Assembly: GCA_003213495.1 (NCBI GenBank)
Contig: QCMW01000001.1
Span: 372,001 to 436,000, forward strand
Direction of reading: 5' to 3'
Source: SAR86 cluster bacterium AG-422-O05
GTDB taxonomy: Bacteria > Pseudomonadota > Gammaproteobacteria > Magnimaribacterales > D2472
DNA length: 64,000 nucleotides
Below, piece after piece: positions 36,241-51,471 of the stretch (the stretch's first letter is position 1; each line of letters starts with the position of its first letter). Position numbers and translations under genes: made by a program. The notes beneath the pieces are model-generated. The model was given only the letters and a program-made list of their open reading frames with translations. It was not told the origin of the DNA and ran no database searches.

Positions 36241-37764
36241 ATGAATATTAGAGGTGTTTACTGGGTTTTACTGATTAGCCTGTCGCTTACACTTTTGTTT
36301 CAGTGGACTTCAGAAAAAAGAGAAGAGTCTGTCAATGAGCACCTCTTAAGCGCCCAAACCTCCTCTCTCTCAGTTAATGAGGGTCTTGTTTCTATTGAAA
36401 ACAACGAGCTATATGTTGTTGTCTCTGTAGCAACCGGCAATATTGTTGAGACAAGGTTGAAGAAATATCCGGTTGAAAATGTTGAGGGTTCTTTGGGTTA
36501 CAGGGTGTTTGGTGAGTCAAGTGATACGGCGTTTAACTATTATTTTAAGAGCGGTTTTACAAACACGTTCCCTCTTTATGCTGTTAAAGATCTGGGCAGT
36601 GATTATGTGTTATTAGCTGATGAGAAGCTTGGTTTAATTAAAAAGATATCTTTCAACGATTCTCCCTATGAGTTATCTGTTGTTGATGAGTCTTTGACTG
36701 GGGTTGGGGGCAAGGTTTTTGCTAGCCTTTATAGAACCGATGGTAAGGCTTTAGATTTGAAGAGGGGCGCTCTTGATGGGGGCATGATGAATAACAGTTC
36801 GTATGAAGGGGTTGCAATAAGCTCTGAAAGAGACCCTTATGACACTTATAGGTTATCAAGATTAGATGAGAAAAAAGAGATTCTAACAAGGTCTGGCTGG
36901 ATTGCTTTTGTTCAAAAATATTTCTTTGCTGTTTTAATAGGGTCTGACGAATATATCTATAATTATCAGGTTTTTCCAGAAGACTCTGGCATATATAGGA
37001 TGGGTTATACGGTTGAAGGCTCTTCTGGCGCTGTCTCAAAAAAACATGAGCACCGCTTGTTTGTCGGACCCAAGGTTAGAAAGGATCTTATGGAAAGGGC
37101 TGACAACTTAGAGCTGTCTATAGATATGGGTTGGTTTTGGTTTCTTGCACAGCCTATGGTTCTGGTTATGGATTGGATTAATGGTTATTTAAATAATTGG
37201 GGCTTAACGATTATTGTTTTTACAATAATGATTAAGCTTCTTTTTTGGCCTGTGACTGCTAAGAGTTTTAGATCGATGGCGGCTATGAGAAAGATAACGC
37301 CAGAGCTAAATGAAGTAAAAGAAATATATAAAGACGATAGACAAAAACAAGCCAACGAAACAATGAAGCTAATGAAAAAACACGGAGCCAACCCTCTTGG
37401 CGGTTGTTTACCGCTTTTAATTCAAATGCCTTTTTTTATAGGTTTCTTTTTTGCCCTAAGAGAAATGGTTGAGCTTCGCCATAGTGAGCTAGGTTTTTGG
37501 ACCGATCTTTCTGCTCCAGATCCATATTTTGTTTTGCCGGCTTTGTTTTGCATTGTTATGGTTCTAACCCAGCGCCTCAACCCACAACCTGCAGGCATGG
37601 ATCCAACTCAAGCTCAGGTTATGAAGTATATGCCGGTTATGTTTTCAGTTTTATTTATATTTTTCCCTGCGGCTCTTTGTTTGTACACGGTGGTGAATTC
37701 TGCAGTTCAGCTGGCCCAACAAACATATCTCTATAAGCAACAAGGCGCCCTAAATACGGATTAA
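36241..37764 (+). CDS. yidC: membrane protein insertase YidC
   Basis: WGLTIIVFTIMIKLLFWPVTAKSFRSMAAM; C-terminal 60K domain. Confidence 0.97.
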   Translation: MNIRGVYWVLLISLSLTLLFQWTSEKREESVNEHLLSAQTSSLSVNEGLVSIENNELYVVVSVATGNIVETRLKKYPVENVEGSLGYRVFGESSDTAFNYYFKSGFTNTFPLYAVKDLGSDYVLLADEKLGLIKKISFNDSPYELSVVDESLTGVGGKVFASLYRTDGKALDLKRGALDGGMMNNSSYEGVAISSERDPYDTYRLSRLDEKKEILTRSGWIAFVQKYFFAVLIGSDEYIYNYQVFPEDSGIYRMGYTVEGSSGAVSKKHEHRLFVGPKVRKDLMERADNLELSIDMGWFWFLAQPMVLVMDWINGYLNNWGLTIIVFTIMIKLLFWPVTAKSFRSMAAMRKITPELNEVKEIYKDDRQKQANETMKLMKKHGANPLGGCLPLLIQMPFFIGFFFALREMVELRHSELGFWTDLSAPDPYFVLPALFCIVMVLTQRLNPQPAGMDPTQAQVMKYMPVMFSVLFIFFPAALCLYTVVNSAVQLAQQTYLYKQQGALNTD

Positions 37765-37765
37765 A

Positions 37766-39079
37766 ATGTCTGTTGTTTTTGCTTTAGCGACACCTCCTGC
37801 TAAGTCAGCAATTTGTGTTTTTCGTGTAAGTGGTGCTGGTTGTCTTGGGGGTCTTTCAAGGCTTATCAAGGGGTCTGAGTATGCTATTGGTTCTTTTCAT
37901 GTGAAATCTTTTTTTGGGGCTACAGGTTTAATCGATAAGGCGGGGTTGGTTGTTTTTAGAGGTCCTAACAGCTACACGGGTGAAGACTCTTTTGAGGTTT
38001 ATGCGCATGGCGGTCTTGGTGTTATGTCTTCATTTGTTAGGGCTTTTAGAGAGGTTGGTTTTGAAGAGGCTGCTGGTGGTGAATTTACAAAAAGGGCCTT
38101 TTTAAATAATAAAATTTCTCTTCATGAGGCAGAGGCTGTTGTTGATTTAATTGATGCTGTTGATGAAAAAGAGGTTATGTTGGCGGGGAGGTCTTTATTT
38201 GGTGATCTTTCTAGAGACATAGTTGAGCTTGCTGAGGAGGTTGATTTGTTGCGTGTTAGGGTTGAGGCTGAAATTGACTTTTCTGATGAGGGTAATGAGT
38301 ATTTTGATGAGAGCCTTATAAATGATCTTTTGGTTGTTAAAAACAATGTTATGTCTTTTATCAACGGTTGTGTTACCAAGAAAAATAGTTTTCAGAAAAA
38401 TAATATTTTGCTTGTTGGCCCTGTTAATTCAGGTAAGTCGTCTGTGTTTAACAGGTTGTTGGGTTTTGAAAGGGCTATTGTATCCGACATACCAGGAACA
38501 ACACGAGATATTATTAGTAGTGAGCTTTTTTATGAATCTAATGTTTTTTCTGTTTTTGATTCTGCAGGTTTGAGAGAGACAAAAGATGTTGTAGAAGAGA
38601 CTGGCATTAAAAATACTTTAAACGAAATCAAAAACACTGATTTGGTCGTTGGTGTTTTTGAGTGTTATAGCAAAAGTGTTATTGATGAGTTTAAAAGCCT
38701 TGCGGGAGATAATAAGTTTGTTTGTATTCAAAACAAAGTAGATATAAATATTAAAAAGGACGATTGTTTTGATTGCTGTGTCTCTGCTAAAACAGGAGAA
38801 GGTTTTGAGGTTTTAAAGGAAATAATTGTTAATTGTTTTAATTCGAAGGTTGATAAGAAAAAATATAACTATCTTGTAAGAGAGAGGCATGAGAATATTT
38901 TCAATGAGGTTGTGTATAGTCTCGGTTCGGCTTGTAAGGGTTTAGAGCAAGGCACTTCGCTTGAGCTTGTTGCGGAGGATTTAAAAAATGCTAGATCTGG
39001 TTTTGATGAACTTGTCGGAAAAAAATTCTCTGATTCGTTGTTGGGCGATATTTTTAATAGTTATTGTATTGGTAAGTAG
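37766..39079 (+). CDS. mnmE: tRNA modification GTPase MnmE
   Basis: NSYTGEDSFEVYAHGG, GPVNSGKSSVFNRLLG, C-terminal FCIGK-like SYCIGK. Confidence 0.97.
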   Translation: MSVVFALATPPAKSAICVFRVSGAGCLGGLSRLIKGSEYAIGSFHVKSFFGATGLIDKAGLVVFRGPNSYTGEDSFEVYAHGGLGVMSSFVRAFREVGFEEAAGGEFTKRAFLNNKISLHEAEAVVDLIDAVDEKEVMLAGRSLFGDLSRDIVELAEEVDLLRVRVEAEIDFSDEGNEYFDESLINDLLVVKNNVMSFINGCVTKKNSFQKNNILLVGPVNSGKSSVFNRLLGFERAIVSDIPGTTRDIISSELFYESNVFSVFDSAGLRETKDVVEETGIKNTLNEIKNTDLVVGVFECYSKSVIDEFKSLAGDNKFVCIQNKVDINIKKDDCFDCCVSAKTGEGFEVLKEIIVNCFNSKVDKKKYNYLVRERHENIFNEVVYSLGSACKGLEQGTSLELVAEDLKNARSGFDELVGKKFSDSLLGDIFNSYCIGK

Positions 39080-39291
39080 TTGTTAAAACACTGTTGATAA
39101 TAAACCAGAATATTTTTTATTAACAATTTATTAAATGGTTCTTTGTTTGTGTTTTAACAAAATAATACCGTAGTTATAAATCCTTTGAGAGGCTTATTTA
39201 TTAGGCATAAACTACTTTATTAACAGAATTTGAACTTACTAATAGAAATAACAAAAAGTATATAATATAGATATTAAATTATATAAATATA

Positions 39292-41139
39292 ATGAATGAA
39301 TACGACGTAATTGTTGTTGGAGGCGGGCATGCTGGTCTTGAGGCAGCTTATGCTGTTGAAAGAATTGGATTGTCTTGTGCTTTAGTAACGCTTAGAAAAA
39401 AATCAATCGGTCAAATGTCATGTAATCCAGCAATTGGCGGTTTAGGAAAATCTCATATTGTAAGAGAGATTGATGCTATGGGGGGTTTAATGCCTAAGGC
39501 AACTGATATGTCCGGTATTCAGTATAGAACTCTTAACACAAGAAAAGGTGATGCAGTTCAAGCGCTAAGGGTTCAGTGCGATAGAAAGCTTTACAAACAA
39601 GCAGCGCAAAAAATAATAAAAAATACAAATATAGAAATCATAGAGGGAGAGGTTAAAGACCTTGTTATGGAAGGAAAGAAGGTTAAAGGCGTAGTTACTG
39701 ACAAGAACATATTAAAAGGAAAGAAAACAATCTTAACAACCGGAACCTTCTTAAACGGTAGGATGTATACAGGAGAAGAAATTGAAATCGGAGGTAGGTT
39801 GGGAGACCAATCCTCAATACCACTTTCAAAAAAACTCTACCAACTTAATATCCCAATGGGGAGGCTGAAAACAGGAACACCACCAAGAATTAAACTTTCC
39901 TCTATAAATATTGATCAAATGGAAGAGCAGCCAGGAGAGAGACCAACACCATGGATGTCTTTATACGACAGACCTAAAAAACATCAAAAACAACTTTCTT
40001 GTTTTATCACCAGGACGAACAAAACCACTCATAAAATAATAGAAAAAAACACACACCTTTCTGCAATGTATTCGGGAAATATAGTGGGTATTGGCCCAAG
40101 GTATTGCCCCTCAATTGAAGACAAGGTCAATAGGTTTAAAAACAAAGAAGGACACCAGATATTTATCGAGCCCGAAGGAATTAACAAAGACCTTGTGTAC
40201 CCAAACGGCGTATCAACAAGCCTACCAAAAAACATTCAGTTAGAGTTCATACAATCAATTAGAGGCCTGAGTAACGCTATAATTACAGAATATGGTTATG
40301 CGGTTGAGTATGATTTTATTGACCCAAGAGTTATTAAAGCAACGCTTGAAACAAAATTTCTTCAAAACTTTTACTTAGCGGGACAAATTAATGGAACAAC
40401 CGGCTACGAAGAGGCAGCCGCTCAAGGATTAATAGCTGGGATAAACGCTTCTAACTCCATTAAGAAAAAAGATGAATTTATTCTTGAGAGAAATGAGTCT
40501 TATATTGGGGTACTAATAAACGATCTCACAAACCATGGAATTACAGAGCCGTATAGAATGTTCACAAGTAGAGCAGAGCACAGACTTCTTCTTTCTCAAA
40601 ACAACGCAGAACAAAGACTTCTTTTGAAAGCACACAACCTTGGTTTAATTGGAAACGAAAGAAAAGAAGACTACTTACTAAGAGAAAAAAAATATAAAAA
40701 ATTTTTCAACTCGAATCTAAAAAAAATAAAAACCAAAACATTTATCGACAACGAAAACAAAACAAAACACCTTAAAGAAAGCAAAAGCCTTTATCAGCTT
40801 CTTTCGAGACCGGACGTAAAACCCAGCAGACTTTATAAGCCAAAAGAATGCGAAAAAAGCTTTTACGAAAGGTCGGTAATAGAAATTAAATATAAAGGCT
40901 ATATAGAAAAACAACTGAGAGAAATAAAAAAAACAAAAAAACAAAATAACAAAATAATACCAACAAGCTTTGATTATAGCTCTATAGAAGGCCTTTCAAA
41001 CGAAGTAAAAGAAAAACTCAATCAAAACAAGCCAAGAACGATAGGAGACGCCAGCATCATAGAAGGGGTAACACCAGCAGCCGTCAACTTAATCCTTATT
41101 TATTTAAAAAAAGCAGAACTTTTGGAACAAAATGCATGA
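39292..41139 (+). CDS. mnmG: tRNA modification enzyme MnmG (GidA)
   Basis: [48 protein letters not shown]. Confidence 0.98.
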   Translation: MNEYDVIVVGGGHAGLEAAYAVERIGLSCALVTLRKKSIGQMSCNPAIGGLGKSHIVREIDAMGGLMPKATDMSGIQYRTLNTRKGDAVQALRVQCDRKLYKQAAQKIIKNTNIEIIEGEVKDLVMEGKKVKGVVTDKNILKGKKTILTTGTFLNGRMYTGEEIEIGGRLGDQSSIPLSKKLYQLNIPMGRLKTGTPPRIKLSSINIDQMEEQPGERPTPWMSLYDRPKKHQKQLSCFITRTNKTTHKIIEKNTHLSAMYSGNIVGIGPRYCPSIEDKVNRFKNKEGHQIFIEPEGINKDLVYPNGVSTSLPKNIQLEFIQSIRGLSNAIITEYGYAVEYDFIDPRVIKATLETKFLQNFYLAGQINGTTGYEEAAAQGLIAGINASNSIKKKDEFILERNESYIGVLINDLTNHGITEPYRMFTSRAEHRLLLSQNNAEQRLLLKAHNLGLIGNERKEDYLLREKKYKKFFNSNLKKIKTKTFIDNENKTKHLKESKSLYQLLSRPDVKPSRLYKPKECEKSFYERSVIEIKYKGYIEKQLREIKKTKKQNNKIIPTSFDYSSIEGLSNEVKEKLNQNKPRTIGDASIIEGVTPAAVNLILIYLKKAELLEQNA

Positions 41140-41722
41140 CAGTCTGTCCAAAACACAAAAAGAAAAAATTGAAAAGTTTATTGCTGCTGCATTAGAGTTC
41201 AACAAAACACACAACATTTTTTCAAGAAAAACAAAAGAAGAAGTTTACAGAAAAGATGTATTAGATTGTGTGCCCTTAATCAATAACATAGAAGACCACA
41301 AAAGCATTTTAGACTTAGGGTCGGGAGGAGGCTTTCCGGGAATTATTTTATCTATTACAAAACCAAAAAATATGGTTAGTTTGGTAGAAAGCAATAGTAA
41401 AAAATGTTATTTTTTGAGAAAAATTAAAGACGATCTCGCGCTAGAAAACACAAACATAATTAATCAAACGATTGAAAAAAACAACACACTTGGGTTGTTT
41501 GATGTCATCACAACGCGAGCGTTCGCGAGCACAAAAAAAACATTAAAACTAACTCAAAACAACGCTCACAGCAAAACAAGATACCTTCTTTTAAAAGGAA
41601 AAGAAAAAACCATAAACAAAGAATTAGAAGATATTGACAAGAAAAGACATAAATATGAAATAATCAATTTAGATATGAGTTTTTATGAAAGAAACATTGT
41701 TTTAATAGAGCTAAATGAATAG
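41132..41722 (+). CDS. rsmG: 16S rRNA (guanine527-N7)-methyltransferase RsmG
   Basis: [32 protein letters not shown]. Confidence 0.95.
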   Translation: MHDSLSKTQKEKIEKFIAAALEFNKTHNIFSRKTKEEVYRKDVLDCVPLINNIEDHKSILDLGSGGGFPGIILSITKPKNMVSLVESNSKKCYFLRKIKDDLALENTNIINQTIEKNNTLGLFDVITTRAFASTKKTLKLTQNNAHSKTRYLLLKGKEKTINKELEDIDKKRHKYEIINLDMSFYERNIVLIELNE

Positions 41723-42476
41723 GATAATAGCCATTGCCAACCAAAAAGGAGGTGTTGGAAAAACAACAACAGCAGTTAATTTGGCAGCAAGCTTGGTTGC
41801 AACAAAACGAAAGGTGTTGCTGGTTGATCTAGACCCCCAAGGTAATGCCACATCAGCAGCTAGCATTACATCACCAAGACCAAAAACCTTATGTGATTAT
41901 TATTTTGAAGGAGCACAAATCAAAGATTGTGTTTACAGCAGCAAAGACGGCTTCGATATTTTGCCTGGCGACGAAGGATTAATAGCGCTAGAAATTGCAA
42001 TAAGAAACGACAACAAACAAGGGTTTCTTGCTAAAGCCCTTAAATCGTTTTCAGAAACTCATAACTACACCATAATAGACACCCCTCCTACACTTAATCA
42101 GCTAACAATTGAGGCACTTTTTTGTGCATCTGGAACATTAATACCTCTACAATGTGAATATTATTCGCTTGAGGGCGTTGCGGGCTTAATGAAAACAATA
42201 CAAACAATATCAGATAAAAACATGTCGACTAATAGGGTTTTGGGTATAGTAAGAACCATGGTTGATATGAGAAACAATCTAGCCAAAGAAGTTTCAGACG
42301 AGCTTGAAAAACATTTCAAAGATTTGGTTTTTAACACCCTTATACCAAGAAACGTAAAACTAGCCGAGGCGCCCAGTCATGGACTTTCTGGTATAAAATA
42401 TATGCCTAATTCGTATGGCGCTAAAGCCTATTTAGCTTTGGCTGGCGAGCTGATTAGAAGAGTTGAGTATGTCTGA
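41715..42476 (+). CDS. parA: chromosome partitioning ATPase ParA/Soj
   Basis: ANQKGGVGKTTTAVNLAASL, LLVDLDPQGNATS. Confidence 0.97.
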   Translation: MNRIIAIANQKGGVGKTTTAVNLAASLVATKRKVLLVDLDPQGNATSAASITSPRPKTLCDYYFEGAQIKDCVYSSKDGFDILPGDEGLIALEIAIRNDNKQGFLAKALKSFSETHNYTIIDTPPTLNQLTIEALFCASGTLIPLQCEYYSLEGVAGLMKTIQTISDKNMSTNRVLGIVRTMVDMRNNLAKEVSDELEKHFKDLVFNTLIPRNVKLAEAPSHGLSGIKYMPNSYGAKAYLALAGELIRRVEYV

Positions 42477-43308
42477 AGAAAACAAAACCCTAAACAGGGG
42501 CCTTGATGCTCTTTTGGGGCAAAACAACGCAAAACAACGATCTGTTAAAGAGGTTGATTTACTAAAAATTAAACCAGGCAGGTTTCAGCCTAGGTCTAAT
42601 TTTGACAAAGAAAAGTTAGAAGAGCTTACTGCATCAATAAAGAATCAAGGCGTGCTATCACCAATATTGGTAAGAGAGCTTGGGCTCAATGAGTTTGAAG
42701 TCATAGCTGGAGAAAGAAGACTCAGGGCTGCAAAAATGGCCGGACTTAAAACAATTCCCTGCCTAATAGATCAAAAAGAAGATCAGGATGCGTTGGTTTC
42801 AGCGCTTATCGAAAACCTGCAGCGGGAAGATCTTAATCCGGTTGAAGAGGCAAGAGGTCTTGATAGGCTTAAGCGAGAGTTTGGTTTAACCCAAGATGAG
42901 GTTGCCTCCTCTACAGGAAAAGCGAGAAGCACGGTTGCAAATTCATTGAGAATCTTATCACTACCAGCATCAGTGCTGGAGCTTCTTGCTCTCGGAAAGA
43001 TTGAAAAAGGACATGCAAAACTTCTTGCATCTATATCCCCAGAAGAAGCAGAAAAATTAGCTCAAAAAATTGTTAGTCAAAAAATTTCCGTAAAAGACTT
43101 AAGCAATATTTCAACCCCCAACAAATCAAAATTAAAAACAAAAGTAAAAGATACAGATTTACTGAATATTGAAAAAGAGATGAGCGAGCTTTTTGGTCAT
43201 AAAATAGAAATTGAAACAAAGAATAAAAAAGCGGGAAAGGTATCAATTAGTTATAAAACATTAGATGAGCTGGACAACATAATTAACAAGTTAAAAAATA
43301 AACAATAA
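42469..43308 (+). CDS. parB: chromosome partitioning protein ParB
   Basis: GRFQPR, VIAGERRLRAAKMAG, ENLQREDLNPVEEA. Confidence 0.97.
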   Translation: MSEENKTLNRGLDALLGQNNAKQRSVKEVDLLKIKPGRFQPRSNFDKEKLEELTASIKNQGVLSPILVRELGLNEFEVIAGERRLRAAKMAGLKTIPCLIDQKEDQDALVSALIENLQREDLNPVEEARGLDRLKREFGLTQDEVASSTGKARSTVANSLRILSLPASVLELLALGKIEKGHAKLLASISPEEAEKLAQKIVSQKISVKDLSNISTPNKSKLKTKVKDTDLLNIEKEMSELFGHKIEIETKNKKAGKVSISYKTLDELDNIINKLKNKQ

Positions 43309-43386
43309 ACATCTTGTTAATGAATAGATATATTTTTATAATTCTCGCCTGAAGAGCAATTTATTTTAAACAAAATCAACCTAAGC

Positions 43387-44840
<1,454 letters not shown>

Positions 44841-44852
44841 GAAATCTAAACT

Positions 44853-45323
44853 ATGGACATTAACGCGACCCTTATAGCTCAAGCAATTGTGTTTACTGCA
44901 TTTGTGGCAATTTGTTGGAAATTCATATATCCACCAATGCTCTCGATGATGCATGAAAGAGAGCAAAGGATAGCTGAGGGCCTAGAGGCGGCAAAAAAAG
45001 CAGACGACTCTTTAGAAGAAGCAAAGCTTATGTACAACAAAGAGCTTAGTAAGGCAAAAAAAGAGGCGGCCGAAATAATTGAAAAAGCAAACTCAAGGGC
45101 GTCACAAATAGTATCAAATGCAAAAACGAAGGCAGAAGAAGAAGCAGAAAAAATTATGACCTCTGCAAATACAACCATTGAAAGTGAAACAAACAGAGCA
45201 AAAGAAGAGCTAAGGCAGCAGATGTCAGACATAATTATTGATACCACCAAAAAAATATTGGATGAAGAAATTTCTGCTGAAAAACATGACGACTTGCTTA
45301 AAAAAGCAGCGCAGGACCTCTAA
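44853..45323 (+). CDS. atpF: ATP synthase subunit b
   Basis: N-terminal TM plus long charged helix; operon position. Confidence 0.95.
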   Translation: MDINATLIAQAIVFTAFVAICWKFIYPPMLSMMHEREQRIAEGLEAAKKADDSLEEAKLMYNKELSKAKKEAAEIIEKANSRASQIVSNAKTKAEEEAEKIMTSANTTIESETNRAKEELRQQMSDIIIDTTKKILDEEISAEKHDDLLKKAAQDL

Positions 45324-45859
45324 TGATTGAATTAACACCGCTAGCCAGACCATACGCCAAGGCTGTTTTTGCTTCCGCTCTAGATACTGAGAGCGTTGAT
45401 GAAATAAAAGAAGAGCTTAAAACTATGGCATTGGTCTCATCAACAACAGAAGTTAAAAATTTGATTGAGGATCCAACTCTGTCAAATAATGAAATTCTTA
45501 ATTCATTAAAATCTTTGCTTGATGGTTCAATATCTAAAACCTCTCAATCACTGCTAAATGTTTTGGCTGAGAACAATAGATTTAATCTTCTTGAAGCCAT
45601 ATTTGAAATATATAAAGAAATTGTTGCCAAGCATAAAGAACAAAAATCTGTTGAGGTTTTTGTCGCAACCGAGCCTTCTAGCGATACAGAAGAAACAATC
45701 AAAACAAGACTTGTATCCACATATGGTGAAGGCACAAATGTAGAATTTAAAATAGACCCAAATATCATGGGCGGCCTATCAATTAAAGTAGGCGACGAAA
45801 CTTTAGATCTTTCTGTTAAAGGAAAGGTTAAAAAATTAATTAATCAATTAAACTTTTAG
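45323..45859 (+). CDS. atpH: ATP synthase subunit delta
   Basis: ARPYAKAVF; operon position. Confidence 0.95.
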   Translation: MIELTPLARPYAKAVFASALDTESVDEIKEELKTMALVSSTTEVKNLIEDPTLSNNEILNSLKSLLDGSISKTSQSLLNVLAENNRFNLLEAIFEIYKEIVAKHKEQKSVEVFVATEPSSDTEETIKTRLVSTYGEGTNVEFKIDPNIMGGLSIKVGDETLDLSVKGKVKKLINQLNF

Positions 45860-45867
45860 GTGAAAAT

Positions 45868-47412
45868 ATGAGCCAATTAAATCCATCAGAAATATCCAGC
45901 GTTTTAAAAGAAAAAATTGCAGGGCTAGATTTATCTGCTGAGAGAAAAAATGAAGGAATAATCGTAAGTGTTTCAGACGGTATTGTCAGAATCCACGGCA
46001 TGGGTGATGTCATGTATGGAGAGCTTATTGAGTTTGAAAATGGAGTTCTTGGACTAGCATTAAATCTTGAACAAGATTCAGTAGGCGCGGTTGTGCTGGG
46101 CGATTACCTTGATTTAGTTGAAGGTCAAAAAGTAGTTTGCACAGGAAAAATTCTTGAAGTGCCTGTTGGAGAGTCTATGCTTGGGCGGGTTGTAGATGCA
46201 ATAGGAGTTCCGATTGATGGCAAAGGAGAAATAAAGGCAGAGTCGTCATCACCTGTAGAAGTTGTTGCTCCAGGAGTTATAGCAAGACAGGGAGTTGATC
46301 AGCCGGTTCAAATTGGTCTTAAAGCGGTTGATTCAATGGTTCCCATTGGCAGGGGGCAGCGGGAGCTAATAATTGGTGACAGGCAAACAGGAAAAACTGC
46401 CGTTGCCATTGACGCAATCATCAATCAAAAAGGAACAGGCATTAAATGTATTTATGTAGCCATTGGTCAAAAACAATCAACTGTCGCCAATGTTGTTCGC
46501 AAACTAGAGGAGTATGGTGCAATGGAACATACAATAGTTGTTTCGGCAACAGCATCTGATCCAGCGCCAATGCAATATATTTCTGCGTATGCCGGATGTG
46601 CAATGGGAGAATATTTTAGGGATAAAGGAGAAGATGCCTTAATAGTATACGATGATCTTTCAAAGCAAGCTGTAGCTTATCGTCAAGTTTCTTTACTACT
46701 TAAGAGGCCACCAGGCAGGGAAGCATATCCAGGAGATGTTTTTTATCTTCATTCAAGATTGCTTGAGAGAGCAGCAAGGGTTAATGCCGACTATGTAGAA
46801 AAAGTTACAAATGGAAAAGTAAAAGGTAAAACAGGATCATTGACCGCACTGCCTATTATTGAGACGCAGGCTGGGGATGTTTCTGCTTTCGTTCCAACAA
46901 ACGTAATATCAATAACCGATGGTCAAATTTTCCTCGAAACAGACTTATTCAACTCAGGAATTAGACCTGCTATAAATCCCGGTATATCGGTTTCAAGAGT
47001 TGGCGGAGCTGCACAAACAAAAATAATGAAAAAGCTTAGCGGAGGAGTGAGAACTGCTTTAGCGCAATACAGAGAGCTCGCATCTTTTTCTCAATTCGCA
47101 TCTGATTTAGATGATGCAACAAAAGCTCAATTGGCAAGCGGACAAAGAATTACTGAACTTTTAAAACAGAAACAATATGCACCAATGAGTGTTGCACAAC
47201 AATCTATAAGCCTATTTGCTGCTGATAGAGGCTTTATGGATGACGTAGAAATTGAAAAAATTGGCTCTTTTGAATCTGCACTTCACGCCTATCTAACAGC
47301 TGAGTATTCAGATTTAGAAAATAGTATTAATGAAACAGGTGATTGGAATGATGAAATCGAAAAACAATTCACCAAAATTTTAGAATCATTCAAAAAAACT
47401 CAAACTTATTAA
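45868..47412 (+). CDS. atpA: ATP synthase subunit alpha
   Basis: [18 protein letters not shown]. Confidence 0.98.
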   Translation: MSQLNPSEISSVLKEKIAGLDLSAERKNEGIIVSVSDGIVRIHGMGDVMYGELIEFENGVLGLALNLEQDSVGAVVLGDYLDLVEGQKVVCTGKILEVPVGESMLGRVVDAIGVPIDGKGEIKAESSSPVEVVAPGVIARQGVDQPVQIGLKAVDSMVPIGRGQRELIIGDRQTGKTAVAIDAIINQKGTGIKCIYVAIGQKQSTVANVVRKLEEYGAMEHTIVVSATASDPAPMQYISAYAGCAMGEYFRDKGEDALIVYDDLSKQAVAYRQVSLLLKRPPGREAYPGDVFYLHSRLLERAARVNADYVEKVTNGKVKGKTGSLTALPIIETQAGDVSAFVPTNVISITDGQIFLETDLFNSGIRPAINPGISVSRVGGAAQTKIMKKLSGGVRTALAQYRELASFSQFASDLDDATKAQLASGQRITELLKQKQYAPMSVAQQSISLFAADRGFMDDVEIEKIGSFESALHAYLTAEYSDLENSINETGDWNDEIEKQFTKILESFKKTQTY

Positions 47413-47423
47413 AGTAGAAATTT

Positions 47424-49675
<2,252 letters not shown>

Positions 49676-49677
49676 AA

Positions 49678-50091
49678 ATGAAATCTATTAAAGTCAGTAT
49701 TGTTTCTTCAAGTGAGGAAATTTATTCCGGAGAAGCAACAATGGTCTTTGCAACGGGCACATTGGGTGAACTAGGAATTGCTCCCGGACACACTCCGTTG
49801 CTTACTGGTCTGGCTCCTGGACCTGTAAGAGTTCAAGATGGCAATGATGAAAAAACCTTTTTTTGCTCAGGCGGATTTATTGAAGTCCAACCTGATATCG
49901 TTACTTTTTTGTCCGATACAGCTGAAAGAGCTGATTCGCTAGATGAAGCAGAAGCGATAAAGGCAAAAGAACAGGCTGAAAAGGATTTGTCTGATAAAAA
50001 CGATAAAATTGATTATGCTAAAGCAGCCGCACAATTAGCAGAGGCCGCTGCAAGACTAAAAACTATTCAAAAACTTCGCAAAAACCAGTAA
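49678..50091 (+). CDS. atpC: ATP synthase subunit epsilon
   Basis: ELGIAPGHTPLLTGL; operon position. Confidence 0.95.
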   Translation: MKSIKVSIVSSSEEIYSGEATMVFATGTLGELGIAPGHTPLLTGLAPGPVRVQDGNDEKTFFCSGGFIEVQPDIVTFLSDTAERADSLDEAEAIKAKEQAEKDLSDKNDKIDYAKAAAQLAEAAARLKTIQKLRKNQ

Positions 50092-50113
50092 GGTATCTAT
50101 TTAACCTTATATT

Positions 50114-51469
50114 GTGAAAATACATACTATTATTCTAGCTGCTGGGGAGGGCTCTAGAATGATTTCAAACAAAGCTAAATCTCTCCAACATATTGGTGGG
50201 CAATCTATGCTCACAAGGATTTATGAGACAGTTTCAAGCATTACAAATGAAACCTCGTTTGTTGTTGGCTATGAGAAAGAAGCAATAATTAAAGAAACAA
50301 AAAAATTTGTAGGAGAAATAAATATTTGTGTTCAAGAAAAACCTATTGGAACAGCAGACGCGGTTAAAGCTGCGCTTAACAATATATCACCAGATTCACA
50401 AACACTAATCTTGTACGGAGATGTACCATTAATTAAATTACAAACATTAAAAAAAATGCTATCTGCTAATGAAGATAGCTTAACAATCTTAACCACCGAG
50501 TTGACTGACCCTACAGGATATGGAAGAGTAAAAAAAGATGATGCAGGACGCGCCTTATCTATTGTTGAAGAGAAAGATGCGACCTCCGAAGAAAAGAAAA
50601 TAAAAGAGATTTTTACAGGGGTTTTGTGTTGTAAAAAAACTTTATTAGAAGAAGCAATTAGTCAGGTTGATAATCATAATGCTGCTGGAGAATATTACTT
50701 AACAGATATAGTTTCTATAATTAGCGCAAAAGGGTATAAAATTAATACATGTGTAGCTTCTAACGATGAAGTCAAGGGAGCTAATACAAAAAGGGAGTTA
50801 TCAGAACTGGAGTGCATTTACAGAAAAATGAAAGCAGATGAATTATTAGATATGGGCGTTGCTGTCTCGGACCCAGCAAGACTTGATGTTAGAGGTAATA
50901 TTTCTGTAGGCAAGGATTGTTCTGTCGATGTTAATGTAATTTTAGAGGGCGAGGTTGTATTAGGAAATAACGTATCAATTGGCCCCAATAGTATATTAAA
51001 GGATGTAGAAATTGGAGATAACACAGTTATAGAGGCTTTTTCACATCTTGTATCTTCTAAAGTTGGAAGTAATTGTTCTATAGGCCCCTATGCGAGATTG
51101 CGCGAGGGAAGTTATGTAGATGATGAGGCGAAGATTGGTAACTTTGTTGAAACCAAAAAGACAAAAGTAGGCAAGTCTTCCAAAGCTAATCATTTTGCTT
51201 ACTTAGGAGATGCTGAAATTGGAGACGAATCCAACATAGGAGCCGGAACCATAACATGCAACTATGATGGAAAAAATAAACACAAAACAAAAATTGGTGA
51301 TAAGAGTTTCGTTGGAACCAATTCATCTTTAGTTGCGCCAATTACAATTGGATCTAATGCTTATGTTGCTGCTGGATCAGTTATTACAAAAGATGTCCCA
51401 GATAATGCGCTTGGTGTTGGAAGATCAAAACAAAAAAATAAAGAGAATTGGTCTAAGAAAAAGGATTAA
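50114..51469 (+). CDS. glmU: GlmU N-acetyltransferase/uridylyltransferase
   Basis: IILAAGEGSRMISNKAKSLQ; C-terminal left-handed beta-helix hexapeptides. Confidence 0.97.
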   Translation: MKIHTIILAAGEGSRMISNKAKSLQHIGGQSMLTRIYETVSSITNETSFVVGYEKEAIIKETKKFVGEINICVQEKPIGTADAVKAALNNISPDSQTLILYGDVPLIKLQTLKKMLSANEDSLTILTTELTDPTGYGRVKKDDAGRALSIVEEKDATSEEKKIKEIFTGVLCCKKTLLEEAISQVDNHNAAGEYYLTDIVSIISAKGYKINTCVASNDEVKGANTKRELSELECIYRKMKADELLDMGVAVSDPARLDVRGNISVGKDCSVDVNVILEGEVVLGNNVSIGPNSILKDVEIGDNTVIEAFSHLVSSKVGSNCSIGPYARLREGSYVDDEAKIGNFVETKKTKVGKSSKANHFAYLGDAEIGDESNIGAGTITCNYDGKNKHKTKIGDKSFVGTNSSLVAPITIGSNAYVAAGSVITKDVPDNALGVGRSKQKNKENWSKKKD

Positions 51470-51471
51470 CT

